Made by a program: the position numbers and the translations under genes. Below the pieces are notes generated by a model. It did no database searches, was not told where the DNA came from, and was given only the letters and a program-made list of their open reading frames with translations. Positions 1 through 8,288 of a stretch of DNA of 64,000 bases are shown piece by piece. The stretch is from Homoserinimonas sp. (GTDB lineage Bacteria > Actinomycetota > Actinomycetes > Actinomycetales > Microbacteriaceae), in the NCBI GenBank assembly GCA_023957835.1, contig JAMLGP010000001.1, forward strand, positions 365,575 to 429,574, read 5' to 3'. Position 1 is the stretch's first letter. Each line of letters opens with the position of its first letter.

Positions 1-1108
1 TGTCAGGGTCATCGTCAACGTGCAGCACTTCGGCGACTGCCACTCCCGTGTTGATCTGTCTGATCGGGACCTTCCTGCCGCCGACCGAGAGCTTCGCCTT
101 CGACTTCTTCGCTACCGAGAGCCATTCGCCGTCGTCTCCCACTCTCGCGACGAGCTTGTAAACCATTCCCGCGGTTGGTGAACCTGATCCGGTTACCACC
201 GAGGTACCCGCCCCGTAGGCGTCGACCGGAGCGGCCCTAAGCGAGGCAATCGCGTATTCGTCGAGATCGCTCGTGACGGTAATCTTCGTCTTCGTTGCTC
301 CGAGACTGTCGAGGAGCTTTCGAACGGATGCCGCCTGTCCTGGCAAATCGCCGCTGTCGATCCGAACAGCACCCAGCTCGGTGCCCGCGACCTTCACAGC
401 AAGTTTGACCGCGGCGGTCACATCGTAGGTATCAACCAGCAGAGTCGTGCCCGGACCGAGGGCGTCAACCTGGGCGCGAAATGCCTGCTCCTCCGAATCG
501 TGCAGGAGAGTAAAGGAGTGCGCCGCCGTCCCCATGGTCGGCACTCCCCAGGTTCTGCCGGCCTCAAGGTTGCTGGTCGAGCTGAACCCGGCAATGAAGG
601 CTGCTCTCGCTGCAGCAACGGCGGCCTCCTCGCTCGCCCTGCGGGATCCCATTTCAGCAATCGGGCGGCCCTCGGCCGCGCAAACCATCCGACTGGCGGC
701 GCTCGCGACCGCCGAGTCGTAGTTGAGCACGCTCAGGGCGAGGGTCTCGAGCACTACCGCCTCGGCAAAAGTCCCCTCAACAATCAGAATCGGCGAGCCG
801 GGAAAGTAGACCTCGCCTTCCTGGTATCCCCAGATGTTTCCGTTGAAGCGATAGTTTGCGAGCCAGTCGAGGGTCGGGGTGTCGACTACTGAATTGGCTT
901 TCAACCAGTCGAGTTCGGCATCCCCGAATCTGAACTGCTCGACGAGTTCGAGCAGCCGGCCCGTGCCAGCGACAACGCCGTAGCGGCGACCGTTCGGCAG
1001 GTGCCTGGCGAACACCTCGAAAATCGATCGCCGGTTTGCGGTTCCGGCCTTGAGGGCGGCCTCCACCATGGTCAATTCGTAGCGGTCAGTCAACAGTGCG
1101 CTGGTCAC
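1..1108 (-). CDS. pncB: Nicotinate phosphoribosyltransferase (C-terminus outside window)
   Basis: Converts nicotinate and PRPP to nicotinate mononucleotide in the Preiss-Handler NAD salvage pathway, in the cytoplasm. I translated the minus strand from a GTG at 1108; the frame stays open for 369 codons to the window edge, so the 3' end is missing. Family marks visible are the N-terminal TDRYELTM near residue 7, GSRRAS near 154, and GTAAHSFT near 193 with His197 in the place of the histidine that becomes phosphorylated in the catalytic cycle. No Shine-Dalgarno sequence precedes the start, but TAGGCT lies six bases upstream, which suggests a leaderless message. The gene is divergent from murI. 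Confidence 0.93.
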   Translation of the reverse strand, partial: MTSALLTDRYELTMVEAALKAGTANRRSIFEVFARHLPNGRRYGVVAGTGRLLELVEQFRFGDAELDWLKANSVVDTPTLDWLANYRFNGNIWGYQEGEVYFPGSPILIVEGTFAEAVVLETLALSVLNYDSAVASAASRMVCAAEGRPIAEMGSRRASEEAAVAAARAAFIAGFSSTSNLEAGRTWGVPTMGTAAHSFTLLHDSEEQAFRAQVDALGPGTTLLVDTYDVTAAVKLAVKVAGTELGAVRIDSGDLPGQAASVRKLLDSLGATKTKITVTSDLDEYAIASLRAAPVDAYGAGTSVVTGSGSPTAGMVYKLVARVGDDGEWLSVAKKSKAKLSVGGRKVPIRQINTGVAVAEVLHVDDDPD

Positions 1109-1114
1109 AAGGAG

Positions 1115-1120
1115 AGCCTA
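1115..1120 (-). promoter_or_regulatory. Predicted -10 box (TAGGCT) of leaderless pncB
   Basis: On the minus strand TAGGCT ends six bases before the GTG of pncB, so transcription would begin at or next to the start codon. No ribosome-binding site is seen, which fits a leaderless message. Confidence 0.5.
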
Positions 1121-1154
1121 TCTGCGCTCCGGAGTCGAGGCTGCGATGGCCGTG

Positions 1155-1166
1155 CTCGGGCCCGAG
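1155..1166. promoter_or_regulatory. 12-bp perfect palindrome between pncB and murI
   Basis: CTCGGGCCCGAG is self-complementary and sits between the divergent pncB and murI starts, six bases upstream of the murI -10 box. It could be an operator. No regulator is known from this window, and GC-rich palindromes this short can occur by chance. Confidence 0.3.
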
Positions 1167-1171
1167 TTCAT

Positions 1172-1177
1172 TAGACT
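1172..1177 (+). promoter_or_regulatory. Predicted -10 box (TAGACT) of murI
   Basis: TAGACT lies eight bases before the GTG at 1186, and no Shine-Dalgarno sequence is present between them, so murI is probably translated from a leaderless or near-leaderless message. Confidence 0.45.
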
Positions 1178-1185
1178 CTTTACTC

Positions 1186-2007
1186 GTGACCGACGCTCCG
1201 ATTGGCATCTTCGATTCCGGAGTGGGCGGACTGACGGTCGCCAGGGCAATAATCGACCAGTTGCCGCACGAATCGGTGCTTTATGTCGGCGATACCGCTC
1301 ACTCACCCTACGGGCCAAAGCCGATAGCGAAGGTGCGCGAGTATTCGCTCAAGGTGATGGATGACCTCGTCGCCCAGGGCGTGAAACTCCTGGTGATCGC
1401 CTGCAACACGGCATCAGCCGCCATGCTTCGCGATGCGAGAGAACGGTTCACCGACGGCTACGGAATTCCAGTCGTAGAGGTTATTCAGCCCGCGGTCCGC
1501 GCCGCTGTGAGACAGACCCGGAACCGCAAGGTCGGCGTGATCGGAACCGAGGGGACGATCAAGTCGCGCGCTTATGAGGACGCGTTTTCTGCGGCATCCG
1601 ACCTCGAGTTGTTTACTCAGGCATGTCCGAGGTTCGTCGAGTTTGTGGAGGCCGGAGTAACCTCCAGCCCGGAGTTGTTCAGGGTCGCCGAGGACTATCT
1701 CGCGCCGCTCAAGGAGGCCGGGATCGACACTTTGGTTCTGGGCTGCACCCACTACCCGCTCATGTCGGCGGCGATTCAATTTGTGATGGGCCGCGATGTG
1801 ACCCTGGTCTCCAGCGCCGAGGAGACAGCCTTCGACGTGTTTCGCACCCTCGTCAAGCACGAGCTCCTGCGCGAGGCGGGTTCTGCCCCCAGCTACAGGT
1901 TCGAGGCGACAGGAGAGAGCAAGGCGGAGTTCCTGAAGCTCGCTCGCCGCTTTCTCGGCCCCGAAGTCTCGAGCGTCGAACTGGTCGGAGAAGCCGATGC
2001 CGGTTGA
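1186..2007 (+). CDS. murI: Glutamate racemase
   Basis: Interconverts L- and D-glutamate to supply D-glutamate for peptidoglycan. The 273-residue length fits the family. The two catalytic cysteines are visible in IACNTAS (Cys73) and LGCTHYPL (Cys187), with the N-terminal FDSGVGGL near residue 9 holding the conserved Asp and Ser. The open frame extends upstream to 1096, but the conserved protein begins at the GTG at 1186; the upstream 30 codons do not resemble the family and overlap the pncB promoter region. It is followed 47 bases later by rph in the same direction. Confidence 0.95.
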   Translation: MTDAPIGIFDSGVGGLTVARAIIDQLPHESVLYVGDTAHSPYGPKPIAKVREYSLKVMDDLVAQGVKLLVIACNTASAAMLRDARERFTDGYGIPVVEVIQPAVRAAVRQTRNRKVGVIGTEGTIKSRAYEDAFSAASDLELFTQACPRFVEFVEAGVTSSPELFRVAEDYLAPLKEAGIDTLVLGCTHYPLMSAAIQFVMGRDVTLVSSAEETAFDVFRTLVKHELLREAGSAPSYRFEATGESKAEFLKLARRFLGPEVSSVELVGEADAG

Positions 2008-2054
2008 GAGCGCGACCAGTTTTTTCGATTCCAGATCACCGGAAGGAACCAGGA

Positions 2055-2795
2055 GTGAGTGATTCCAGAGCAGATGGCCGCGCAGCCGACGAGCTGCGCA
2101 AAGTGAGCTTCGAGCGCGGCTGGAGCGAGCAGGCCGAAGGCAGCGCCCTCGTGAGCTTCGGTCGAACCAGAGTGCTTTGCACGGCATCCTTCACCAATGG
2201 AGTGCCCCGCTGGATGACCGGCAGCGGAAAAGGCTGGGTCACCGCCGAATACTCAATGCTCCCGCGCTCAACCAACGAGCGGATGGACAGGGAGTCGGTA
2301 AAGGGACGGATAGGAGGCCGGACTCACGAAATCTCCCGGCTTGTCGGAAGGTCGCTGCGGGCGGTCGTCGACATGAAAGCGCTCGGCGAAAACACGATCG
2401 TCATTGACTGCGACGTACTGCAGGCAGACGGCGGAACCAGAACCGCGGCAATCACCGGCGCCTACGTCGCGCTCGCGGACGCCCTCGAGTGGGGTAAGTC
2501 AAAGAAATTCATCGGCCAGAACTCTAAGCCGCTCTTCGACAGCGTTTCCGCGGTGAGCGTCGGAATCATCGACGGAGTCCCAATGCTCGATCTCGCCTAC
2601 AGTGAGGATGTCCGTGCAGAGACCGACATGAATGTAGTAGTCACCGGCCGCGGCCTCTTCGTAGAGGTGCAGGGGACTGCGGAAGGCGCCCCCTTCGACC
2701 GCACAGAACTCAACAACCTGCTCGACCTCGCCCTTGCTGGCACAACGAAGCTTGCCGGGATGCAGGCGGAAGTCCTGGCTCAATCCAGAGCCTGA
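2055..2795 (+). CDS. rph: Ribonuclease PH
   Basis: Phosphate-dependent 3'-to-5' exoribonuclease that trims the 3' ends of tRNA precursors. The 246 residues match the family length. Visible marks are [15 protein letters not shown] near 85-99, the block [19 protein letters not shown] near 118-136, and [12 protein letters not shown] near 182 with the acidic residues used for metal binding. The frame is open from 1623, inside murI, but the family begins at the GTG at 2055, preceded by AAGGA and AGGA purine stretches. murI-rph-rdgB is a common actinobacterial gene order; here rdgB is displaced by two genes. Confidence 0.95.
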   Translation: MSDSRADGRAADELRKVSFERGWSEQAEGSALVSFGRTRVLCTASFTNGVPRWMTGSGKGWVTAEYSMLPRSTNERMDRESVKGRIGGRTHEISRLVGRSLRAVVDMKALGENTIVIDCDVLQADGGTRTAAITGAYVALADALEWGKSKKFIGQNSKPLFDSVSAVSVGIIDGVPMLDLAYSEDVRAETDMNVVVTGRGLFVEVQGTAEGAPFDRTELNNLLDLALAGTTKLAGMQAEVLAQSRA

Positions 2796-3418
2796 TCCGG
2801 GTCGGGTTCCGGCAAGTCCATTGGAGCCATGACCGCAGTCTGATCAGCAAAGCGCTGGGGGTACCTGAAACCGGCCGCAAGCAACATGCCGAGCCGAGTC
2901 CGGCGGCCGTCGCTTCTGAGGTGTCCGGACCAGCCGTTGCCCTGATGCAGAGCATCCGCCGCCCCAAACAGGCAGGAGGCTATGAACCGGCGACGCCACT
3001 GCGGTGCGACGAAGATCTGGTTGACGATTCCGGTGCGATACCAGTGCACGGCGCCGACCTGTGAACTATTCGGCACTCCCATGGTGGCGAAACTGAACTT
3101 CGAGATGATCGAACCTGCGGGCAGATGATCGGTCTGGAATGCAACAAGATGGGTCGACGGATTTTCTCCTCGAGGATCATCGACGTTCACGAACCAAAGC
3201 GGCGGCACCTCCGGGATTACTCCGTCCGCGATTTCAAACCGAAGCATCACCCCCGGCGACTCGAAAGAGCGCCACAGCCAGTCATCCCGATCAGTAATCC
3301 CGCTATCCGGGTCGACAAAGCCGTCCGGATGCTCGTCAGTCTCGAACGACTTCACGCTCCACAGCCCGGAATCCAGCTGGGCTTCGCGGTGATACCAGAG
3401 AGACGTCTTTCTGATCAC
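2780..3418 (-). CDS. Conserved hypothetical protein, possibly GNAT-like
   Basis: A 212-residue soluble protein I cannot name with certainty. The C-terminal third contains [19 protein letters not shown] near residues 137-155, which resembles the acetyl-CoA-binding motif A of GNAT acetyltransferases, followed by a segment ending LLAAGFRYP. No signal peptide or membrane segment is seen. Its 3' end overlaps the 3' end of rph by 16 bases in a convergent arrangement, and it is divergent from the surface-protein gene at 3483. TACGAT lies seven bases before the GTG start, so it may be leaderless. The acetyltransferase call is inference. Confidence 0.7.
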   Translation of the reverse strand: MIRKTSLWYHREAQLDSGLWSVKSFETDEHPDGFVDPDSGITDRDDWLWRSFESPGVMLRFEIADGVIPEVPPLWFVNVDDPRGENPSTHLVAFQTDHLPAGSIISKFSFATMGVPNSSQVGAVHWYRTGIVNQIFVAPQWRRRFIASCLFGAADALHQGNGWSGHLRSDGRRTRLGMLLAAGFRYPQRFADQTAVMAPMDLPEPDPDQALD

Positions 3419-3425
3419 GGTTCAA

Positions 3426-3431
3426 ATCGTA
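3426..3431 (-). promoter_or_regulatory. Predicted -10 box (TACGAT) of the GNAT-like gene
   Basis: TACGAT on the minus strand ends seven bases before the GTG at 3418, with no Shine-Dalgarno sequence between. Confidence 0.4.
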
Positions 3432-3482
3432 GTTGGAACGCGACACGCAACTGCTACGCTCTTACCGACCCGAAGGAGCAAC

Positions 3483-4451
3483 ATGAAGAAGAACGCAGCA
3501 CTGACCGGAGCCTCCGTCATCGGAGCGGGCCTTGCCGCAATCTCAGTGACACCTGCGCAAGCTGCTCCGGTCAGCACTCCGGCCTGTGCCGGACTCTCAG
3601 ACCAAACAGTGACTGTAGGCAACCTCGACACCGAGTGGTTCATGGATTGCGTTCCCCAGTACGGCGTCGGAAAAGTCGAGTTTGAGCTGAACCCTGCCGA
3701 ACCTCTGCCGTCGGGATTCCTGCCTCTGGATGATCCCGGAGTGACCTCAGTGTTCTCCGGCAACGGCCCCGCGGCGGCTGCCTACTACGGCGTCTCAGGA
3801 GTGCCGAATGGTTTCAGAGACTTGTCAGAGGACGGTGACGAGCTTCACTACCAGGGCTCGGCGATTGTAAAGGTTGCTTCAGTTGAGGCGATAGACCCGC
3901 TGACTTTGCCCGCCGGTTGCGGCACTCTCAGCGACTACGCTCACGCCTACCGGGTCGATTACACTCCGACGACGGTCACGTTCACTCAGCAGGTTGACGG
4001 AAAAGAGTGGAAGACCGTGATCTCGGTGACTCCGAGTCCGGTCTATCTCGGTTACAACTTCACCCCAACCGACCCGCAGAACCCGGATCCGGCAACTTCG
4101 GACGGAACCTTCGATGTGGACAAGCCCCAGTGTCTGGTTATTGGGCCATCGATCTCGGCAGGAAGTGATAACCAGGATCCGAATTGGGACCGCGCGACCA
4201 ATTGGGCTCTCAATCTGGGTTCTGGAGCGCCATCGGTTTGGCCTTACGTTCCGATCGACAGCCCTTATTTCGCACTGGGCGCATTTGATCTTTCGGGGAC
4301 TCCGATTCTCGCTGCCACCGGAGTTGATCCAATTCCGTTCGTCATTGCTGGCGGGGTGCTCGTCGTAGGCGGAGGTGGTTTCCTGATTTTCGCCACCCGT
4401 AAGAGACGGGAAGGCAAAGCAAAAGATCGGCCGAAAGCTGCGGCCTCCTGA
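3483..4451 (+). CDS. Secreted surface protein with LAATG sortase motif
   Basis: A 322-residue exported protein of unknown function. The N-terminus has two lysines, a hydrophobic stretch and a PAQAAP cleavage region, forming a signal peptide of about 28 residues. The C-terminus has LAATG (residues 276-280), then a Gly/Val-rich membrane segment, then RKRREGKAK, which is the layout of a cell-wall sorting signal; LAXTG is the motif known for class E sortases of high-GC Gram-positives. The mature part holds four cysteines, which could form two disulfides, and no domain I recognise. GAAGGAG precedes the ATG. It ends five bases before rdgB, so the two may be co-transcribed. No sortase gene is seen in the window. 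Confidence 0.85.
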   Translation: MKKNAALTGASVIGAGLAAISVTPAQAAPVSTPACAGLSDQTVTVGNLDTEWFMDCVPQYGVGKVEFELNPAEPLPSGFLPLDDPGVTSVFSGNGPAAAAYYGVSGVPNGFRDLSEDGDELHYQGSAIVKVASVEAIDPLTLPAGCGTLSDYAHAYRVDYTPTTVTFTQQVDGKEWKTVISVTPSPVYLGYNFTPTDPQNPDPATSDGTFDVDKPQCLVIGPSISAGSDNQDPNWDRATNWALNLGSGAPSVWPYVPIDSPYFALGAFDLSGTPILAATGVDPIPFVIAGGVLVVGGGGFLIFATRKRREGKAKDRPKAAAS

Positions 4452-4456
4452 ACAAA

Positions 4457-5053
4457 GTGCAGCTACTGCTCGCAACCCACAACGCGCACAAAGTTGATGA
4501 ATTGCGGCGGATCCTCGGCTCGTGGTTAGACGGCATTGAACTCGTCGGCTATGACGGGCCCGAACCGGTCGAAGACGGGGCAAGCTTCGAGGAGAACGCG
4601 CTCATTAAGGCGCGAGCCGCATTCGAGCACAGCGGCATCCCGTCGATAGCAGACGATTCCGGGATTTGCGTTGCCGCACTCGGAGGGGCTCCGGGAATCA
4701 ATTCGGCCAGGTTCGCCGGGACTCGAGTGGATGCCGACAATGTCGCGAGACTGCTCGCAGAGCTCAAAGGTGTTGCAGATCGCAAAGCGGAGTTCCGCTG
4801 TGCAGCAGCGTTCGTTATGGAAGGCTTCGAGCACGTCGAGCTCGGGATCTGGCCGGGAGCTGTGCTCGAGGAGACCCGCGGCGAGAATGGCTTCGGTTAC
4901 GACCCGATCTTTCAACCGGAGAGCTACGAGGTTGCGTCTGCAGAGCTGACCGCGGACGAGAAGAATCAGATCAGTCACCGAAAGAGGGCGTTCGGCCAGC
5001 TAATGCCGATCGTGCGGGAGCGCCTGCTGAGAACGGAAATCGTTCCCGACTAG
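4457..5053 (+). CDS. rdgB: XTP/dITP diphosphatase (RdgB/HAM1)
   Basis: Hydrolyses ITP, dITP and XTP to monophosphates, keeping deaminated purines out of nucleic acids. The 198 residues show THNAHK at 7-12, ADDSG at 65-69, FGYDP at 146-150 and SHRKRA near 173, the substrate- and metal-binding marks of the family. The GTG start lies five bases after the stop of the surface-protein gene. In related actinobacteria this gene follows rph directly. The insertion is discussed under findings. Confidence 0.95.
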   Translation: MQLLLATHNAHKVDELRRILGSWLDGIELVGYDGPEPVEDGASFEENALIKARAAFEHSGIPSIADDSGICVAALGGAPGINSARFAGTRVDADNVARLLAELKGVADRKAEFRCAAAFVMEGFEHVELGIWPGAVLEETRGENGFGYDPIFQPESYEVASAELTADEKNQISHRKRAFGQLMPIVRERLLRTEIVPD

Positions 5054-5086
5054 AGCGGCGGCCTTTCAAAGCGCCTCAAGCCCGCC

Positions 5087-5092
5087 TACGGT
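5087..5092 (+). promoter_or_regulatory. Predicted -10 box (TACGGT) of the CDF gene
   Basis: TACGGT ends six bases before the GTG at 5099, a spacing that puts transcription start at the start codon. Confidence 0.45.
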
Positions 5093-5098
5093 TTAAGG

Positions 5099-6004
5099 GT
5101 GGGCCACGATCACAATTCGAGTGCGAGCAGAAGCCGACTCGTGATCGTGCTGGTGATCGTCGTTAGCGTTCTCGTTCTGGAAGTCGTGGCGGCGATTGTC
5201 ACTGGCTCACTCGCGCTCTTTGCAGACGCCGGCCACATGTTTTCGGACACGATCGGCCTGGCCGTAGCGCTCGCGGCAACGGTGATTGCGGCAAGGCCGG
5301 CAACCGAGCGGGCCACCTTCGGCTTTCAGAGAGCGGAAGTCTTCGGAGCGCTGATAAATGGTGGAATCCTGCTTGCGGTCGCAGTCAGCGTCGGCGTCCA
5401 GGCCGTTCTTCGGCTGCTGCAACCTGAAGGAGTTCACGTTCTGAGCCTGCCAATGCTCGTGGTCGGGGTGATCGGCCTGGTTGCCAATATCGCGGCCGCC
5501 CTGATTCTCCGTCCGCAGTCTGAAGCCTCGATCAATATGAAGGGCGCCTACCTGGAGGTGCTCGGCGACCTCTTCGGATCGGTTGCTGCGATAGTCGCGG
5601 CGATCGTGATCATGACCACGGGCTTCATGGCGGCAGACGCTTTGGCTTCGCTCGCAATTGCACTGCTGATTGCACCGCGGGCGTTCCTGCTGCTTCGGGA
5701 TGCGCTCAGGGTGCTGAGCGAAGCCGTCCCGGTCGATACGAGCGTTGCCGAGATCCGCGAACACTTGCTCTCCGCCGGCGGAGTTGTGGATGTGCACGAC
5801 GTTCACGTGTGGGCGATCACTTCCGGACATCCGGTGTTTTCAGCGCACGTGGTAGTCAATGACGAAGTGTTTGCAAAGCGGCGAACCGGGCAGCTACTGG
5901 ACGAACTCGCCGAGTGCCTCGCAGAGCACTTCGATGTCGAGCACTCGACCTTCCAGCTTGAACCGGCCGAACATGCCGGTCACGAGGAGCAATTGCACCA
6001 CTGA
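5099..6004 (+). CDS. Cation diffusion facilitator (CDF) metal exporter
   Basis: Proton-coupled divalent-metal efflux across the plasma membrane. The 301 residues contain about six membrane segments and a cytoplasmic C-terminal domain from about residue 215, with DVHDVHVW typical of the dimer domain. The transport site in TM2 is His46 and Asp50 (HMFSD). In TM5 the motif is Glu153 and Asp157 (YLEVLGD), where zinc exporters such as YiiP carry His in the first position. Both tails are histidine-rich (GHDHN; GHEEQLHH). A GTG start lies after a -10-like TACGGT. An Nramp importer follows 20 bases downstream, so this is a metal-balance pair. Zinc, cobalt or manganese are all possible substrates. Confidence 0.9.
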   Translation: MGHDHNSSASRSRLVIVLVIVVSVLVLEVVAAIVTGSLALFADAGHMFSDTIGLAVALAATVIAARPATERATFGFQRAEVFGALINGGILLAVAVSVGVQAVLRLLQPEGVHVLSLPMLVVGVIGLVANIAAALILRPQSEASINMKGAYLEVLGDLFGSVAAIVAAIVIMTTGFMAADALASLAIALLIAPRAFLLLRDALRVLSEAVPVDTSVAEIREHLLSAGGVVDVHDVHVWAITSGHPVFSAHVVVNDEVFAKRRTGQLLDELAECLAEHFDVEHSTFQLEPAEHAGHEEQLHH

Positions 6005-6012
6005 GCTGCCCA

Positions 6013-6018
6013 TAGAGT
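6013..6018 (+). promoter_or_regulatory. Predicted -10 box (TAGAGT) of mntH
   Basis: TAGAGT ends six bases before the ATG at 6025, with no Shine-Dalgarno sequence between. It gives mntH a promoter of its own although the CDF gene ends only 20 bases upstream. Confidence 0.45.
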
Positions 6019-6024
6019 TTTGCT

Positions 6025-7263
6025 ATGTCCAAAGTCGGCCAGAAGGCGATCACTCGTCGCTCCTGGTTGCTGCTTGGACCTGCCTTCGTCGCGGCAATCG
6101 CCTACGTCGACCCCGGCAATGTAGCCGCAAACCTCACCGGGGGAGCGCGCTACGGCTACCTGCTGGTCTGGGTACTGGTCGCCGCGAACCTCATGGCCGC
6201 AATGGTGCAGTACCAGTCCGCCAAGCTCGGTATCGTCACCGGGCGGACCATGCCGGAACTGCTCGGCGAGCGAATGCGCAAAGGGCCGAGGCTCGCATTC
6301 TGGGCGCAGGCGGAACTCGTGGCCGCTGCCACGGACCTGGCCGAAATCATCGGCGGCGCGATCGCGCTCTACCTGCTGTTTCACATTCCACTGTTTCTGG
6401 GCGGGCTCATCGTCGGGGTGGTCTCGATGGTCCTGCTGGGGCTGCAGTCCAGATTCGGCCAGCGCCCGTTCGAGACGGTAGTCATCGGACTGCTGGCAAT
6501 CATTGCGGTCGGCTTCCTTGCCGGGCTGTTCGTGAATCCACCGGATGGCGGCGCAATCCTCGGCGGACTGGTTCCTCGCTTCGACGGGGTCGACTCGGTA
6601 CTGCTCGCAGCCGGGATGCTCGGCGCAACGGTAATGCCGCACGCGATCTACGTGCACTCGGCCCTGGCTCGCGACCGGCACGGGAAGGCAACCGAATCCA
6701 GTCGCGCCGGACTGCTCAGATCCACCAAGATCGACGTTTTTCTGGCTCTGGGAATTGCGGGCGTCGTGAACATCGGAATGCTCCTGCTTGCAGCGGTCAA
6801 CCTTCGCGGCATCGAGGATACCGACACTATCGAAGGGGCGCACTCCGCGATTGAAGCTGCCCTTGGACCCGGGATCGCACTGGTGTTTGCGATCGGACTG
6901 CTGGCATCCGGACTTGCTTCCACTTCGGTGGGCAGCTATGCGGGGGCGACGATTATGGCAGGGCTCGTCCATCGTCGAATCCCCTTGTTTACGCGCCGGG
7001 TGATCACCCTCGTGCCGGCCCTCGTGATCCTCGCGCTCGGAATCGACCCTACTCTCGCGCTAGTACTTAGCCAGGTCTTTCTGAGCTTCGGAATTCCGTT
7101 TGCGCTGGTTCCGCTGGTCAGGCTCACCGGCGATCGCAAAGTGATGGGCAGTTCGGCAAACAGCCCGTTTGTTGGCGGGGTGCTGATTCTGATTGTCGTG
7201 CTCGTGATTGCGTTGAATCTCGCGCTAATCGGACTCACGGTTTTCAGTCCGCTGATTGGTTAG
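6025..7263 (+). CDS. mntH: Nramp-family divalent metal transporter (MntH-like)
   Basis: Proton-coupled uptake of manganese or iron. The 412-residue membrane protein has the Nramp signature DPGN at 29-32 in TM1 and MPH at 204-206 in TM6, both of which contribute metal ligands in known structures. About eleven membrane segments can be counted. It sits in tandem with the CDF exporter, which suggests opposite roles in handling a metal. A TAGAGT box six bases before the ATG suggests a separate, leaderless message. No MntR- or Fur-like operator was recognised upstream. Confidence 0.93.
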   Translation: MSKVGQKAITRRSWLLLGPAFVAAIAYVDPGNVAANLTGGARYGYLLVWVLVAANLMAAMVQYQSAKLGIVTGRTMPELLGERMRKGPRLAFWAQAELVAAATDLAEIIGGAIALYLLFHIPLFLGGLIVGVVSMVLLGLQSRFGQRPFETVVIGLLAIIAVGFLAGLFVNPPDGGAILGGLVPRFDGVDSVLLAAGMLGATVMPHAIYVHSALARDRHGKATESSRAGLLRSTKIDVFLALGIAGVVNIGMLLLAAVNLRGIEDTDTIEGAHSAIEAALGPGIALVFAIGLLASGLASTSVGSYAGATIMAGLVHRRIPLFTRRVITLVPALVILALGIDPTLALVLSQVFLSFGIPFALVPLVRLTGDRKVMGSSANSPFVGGVLILIVVLVIALNLALIGLTVFSPLIG

Positions 7264-7280
7264 ACCAGATTCAGGCTCGC

Positions 7281-8021
7281 TCAGGCCTTGCCCGGGTCGT
7301 TCGAAGCGTCATTATCGAAGTAGGCGCTGTCCACGACCGCTTCCGCCTCGGTGAGCGGAGCAACCCCCTGCGCATTTGCCCTTTTCGCTTCGCGAGTCGC
7401 CTTGACGTAGTGGTAGATCGTGGGAAGCAAGGTGAGTACCACCGCGGTAATCAGAATGAGGTCGATGTACTCGCGAACGAGGTCAGCGATCGGCGGAATA
7501 TAGCCGAGCAGATAACCGAAGTAGGTGAGCCCGATTCCCCAAATGACCGCGCCGATGAAGTTGTAAAGCGAGTACTTCTTGTAGTTCATGTGCCCGACTC
7601 CGGCCGCTACCGGAGCAAAGGTGCGAACGATAGGCACGAATCGCGCCAGAATTACGGCTAGCCCGCCGAAGCGCTCAAAGAACTTGTTTGTACGCTCGAC
7701 GTTCTTTCGACTGAAGACGCCGCTCTCCTTGCGCTCGAAGATCGCCGGACCGAACTTGTGCCCGATCAAATAGCCGACTTCCCCGCCCAGGAACGCCGCG
7801 ACCCCGATTGCGAGAGTAGACCACCAAATGTCGACGCCGATGCCAGGGTGGAATGACAGCAGTCCGGTGATTATCAGGAGCGTGTCGCCAGGCAGCAAGA
7901 ACCCAATGAGCAGTCCGGTTTCGGCGAAAATTATCAGGCAAACGCCGATGAGCGCGTAGGGACCGAACCCGTGAATGAGAGCCTCGGGATCCAGCCATGG
8001 AATCAGTGCGGTTCCTACCAA
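7281..8021 (-). CDS. DedA-family membrane protein
   Basis: A 246-residue inner-membrane protein of the DedA/VTT superfamily. Some members act in undecaprenyl phosphate or phospholipid translocation and are needed for envelope integrity. The motif RFVPIVRTFAPVAAG lies near 127-141, with both conserved arginines (Arg127, Arg133), and the re-entrant-loop region holds ETGLLIGFLLPGD near 34-46. About five hydrophobic segments are present, and the C-terminus after residue 210 is a soluble acidic tail. The likely start is a TTG at 8021, with GGAG nine bases upstream. It lies convergent with mntH. Confidence 0.9.
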   Translation of the reverse strand: MVGTALIPWLDPEALIHGFGPYALIGVCLIIFAETGLLIGFLLPGDTLLIITGLLSFHPGIGVDIWWSTLAIGVAAFLGGEVGYLIGHKFGPAIFERKESGVFSRKNVERTNKFFERFGGLAVILARFVPIVRTFAPVAAGVGHMNYKKYSLYNFIGAVIWGIGLTYFGYLLGYIPPIADLVREYIDLILITAVVLTLLPTIYHYVKATREAKRANAQGVAPLTEAEAVVDSAYFDNDASNDPGKA

Positions 8022-8092
8022 TCGGGGGATCTCCAGTCGACTAGAAGCGAGCGGTTCGGCTCAAAGGCTACCGGCTCGCGCTGGAAACCCGG

Positions 8093-8174
8093 TGCGGAAG
8101 GCGGGACTTGAACCCGCACGCTCGAAAGCACAGGAACCTAAATCCTGCGTGTCTGCCAATTTCACCACTCCCGC
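8093..8174 (-). tRNA. tRNA-Leu (anticodon UAG)
   Basis: The minus strand folds into a long-variable-arm tRNA. The acceptor stem GCGGGAG pairs with CTTCCGC with one G-U pair, the T arm holds GGTTCAAGTCC, and the anticodon stem CAGGA/TCCTG encloses the loop TTTAGGT, giving anticodon UAG, which reads CUN leucine codons. The discriminator base is A. Only CC follows it in the genome, so the terminal A must be added after transcription. Confidence 0.95.
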
Positions 8175-8288
8175 TGGCCAGTCCAGTCTAGAGGCATTGC
8201 TCAAACTGCAAGCGAGAGTTTTAGCGGTGCTTTGCGGGACTGTGGAAAACCGGAACGACCGATCTCGAGGTTCCTAAAGAATGCTCTG

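Noticed and set aside
5980..6972. A 330-codon minus-strand frame inside mntH
   Set aside because: It is antisense to a clear Nramp gene and has low-complexity composition rich in Asp, Gln, Arg and His. No family resemblance was seen.
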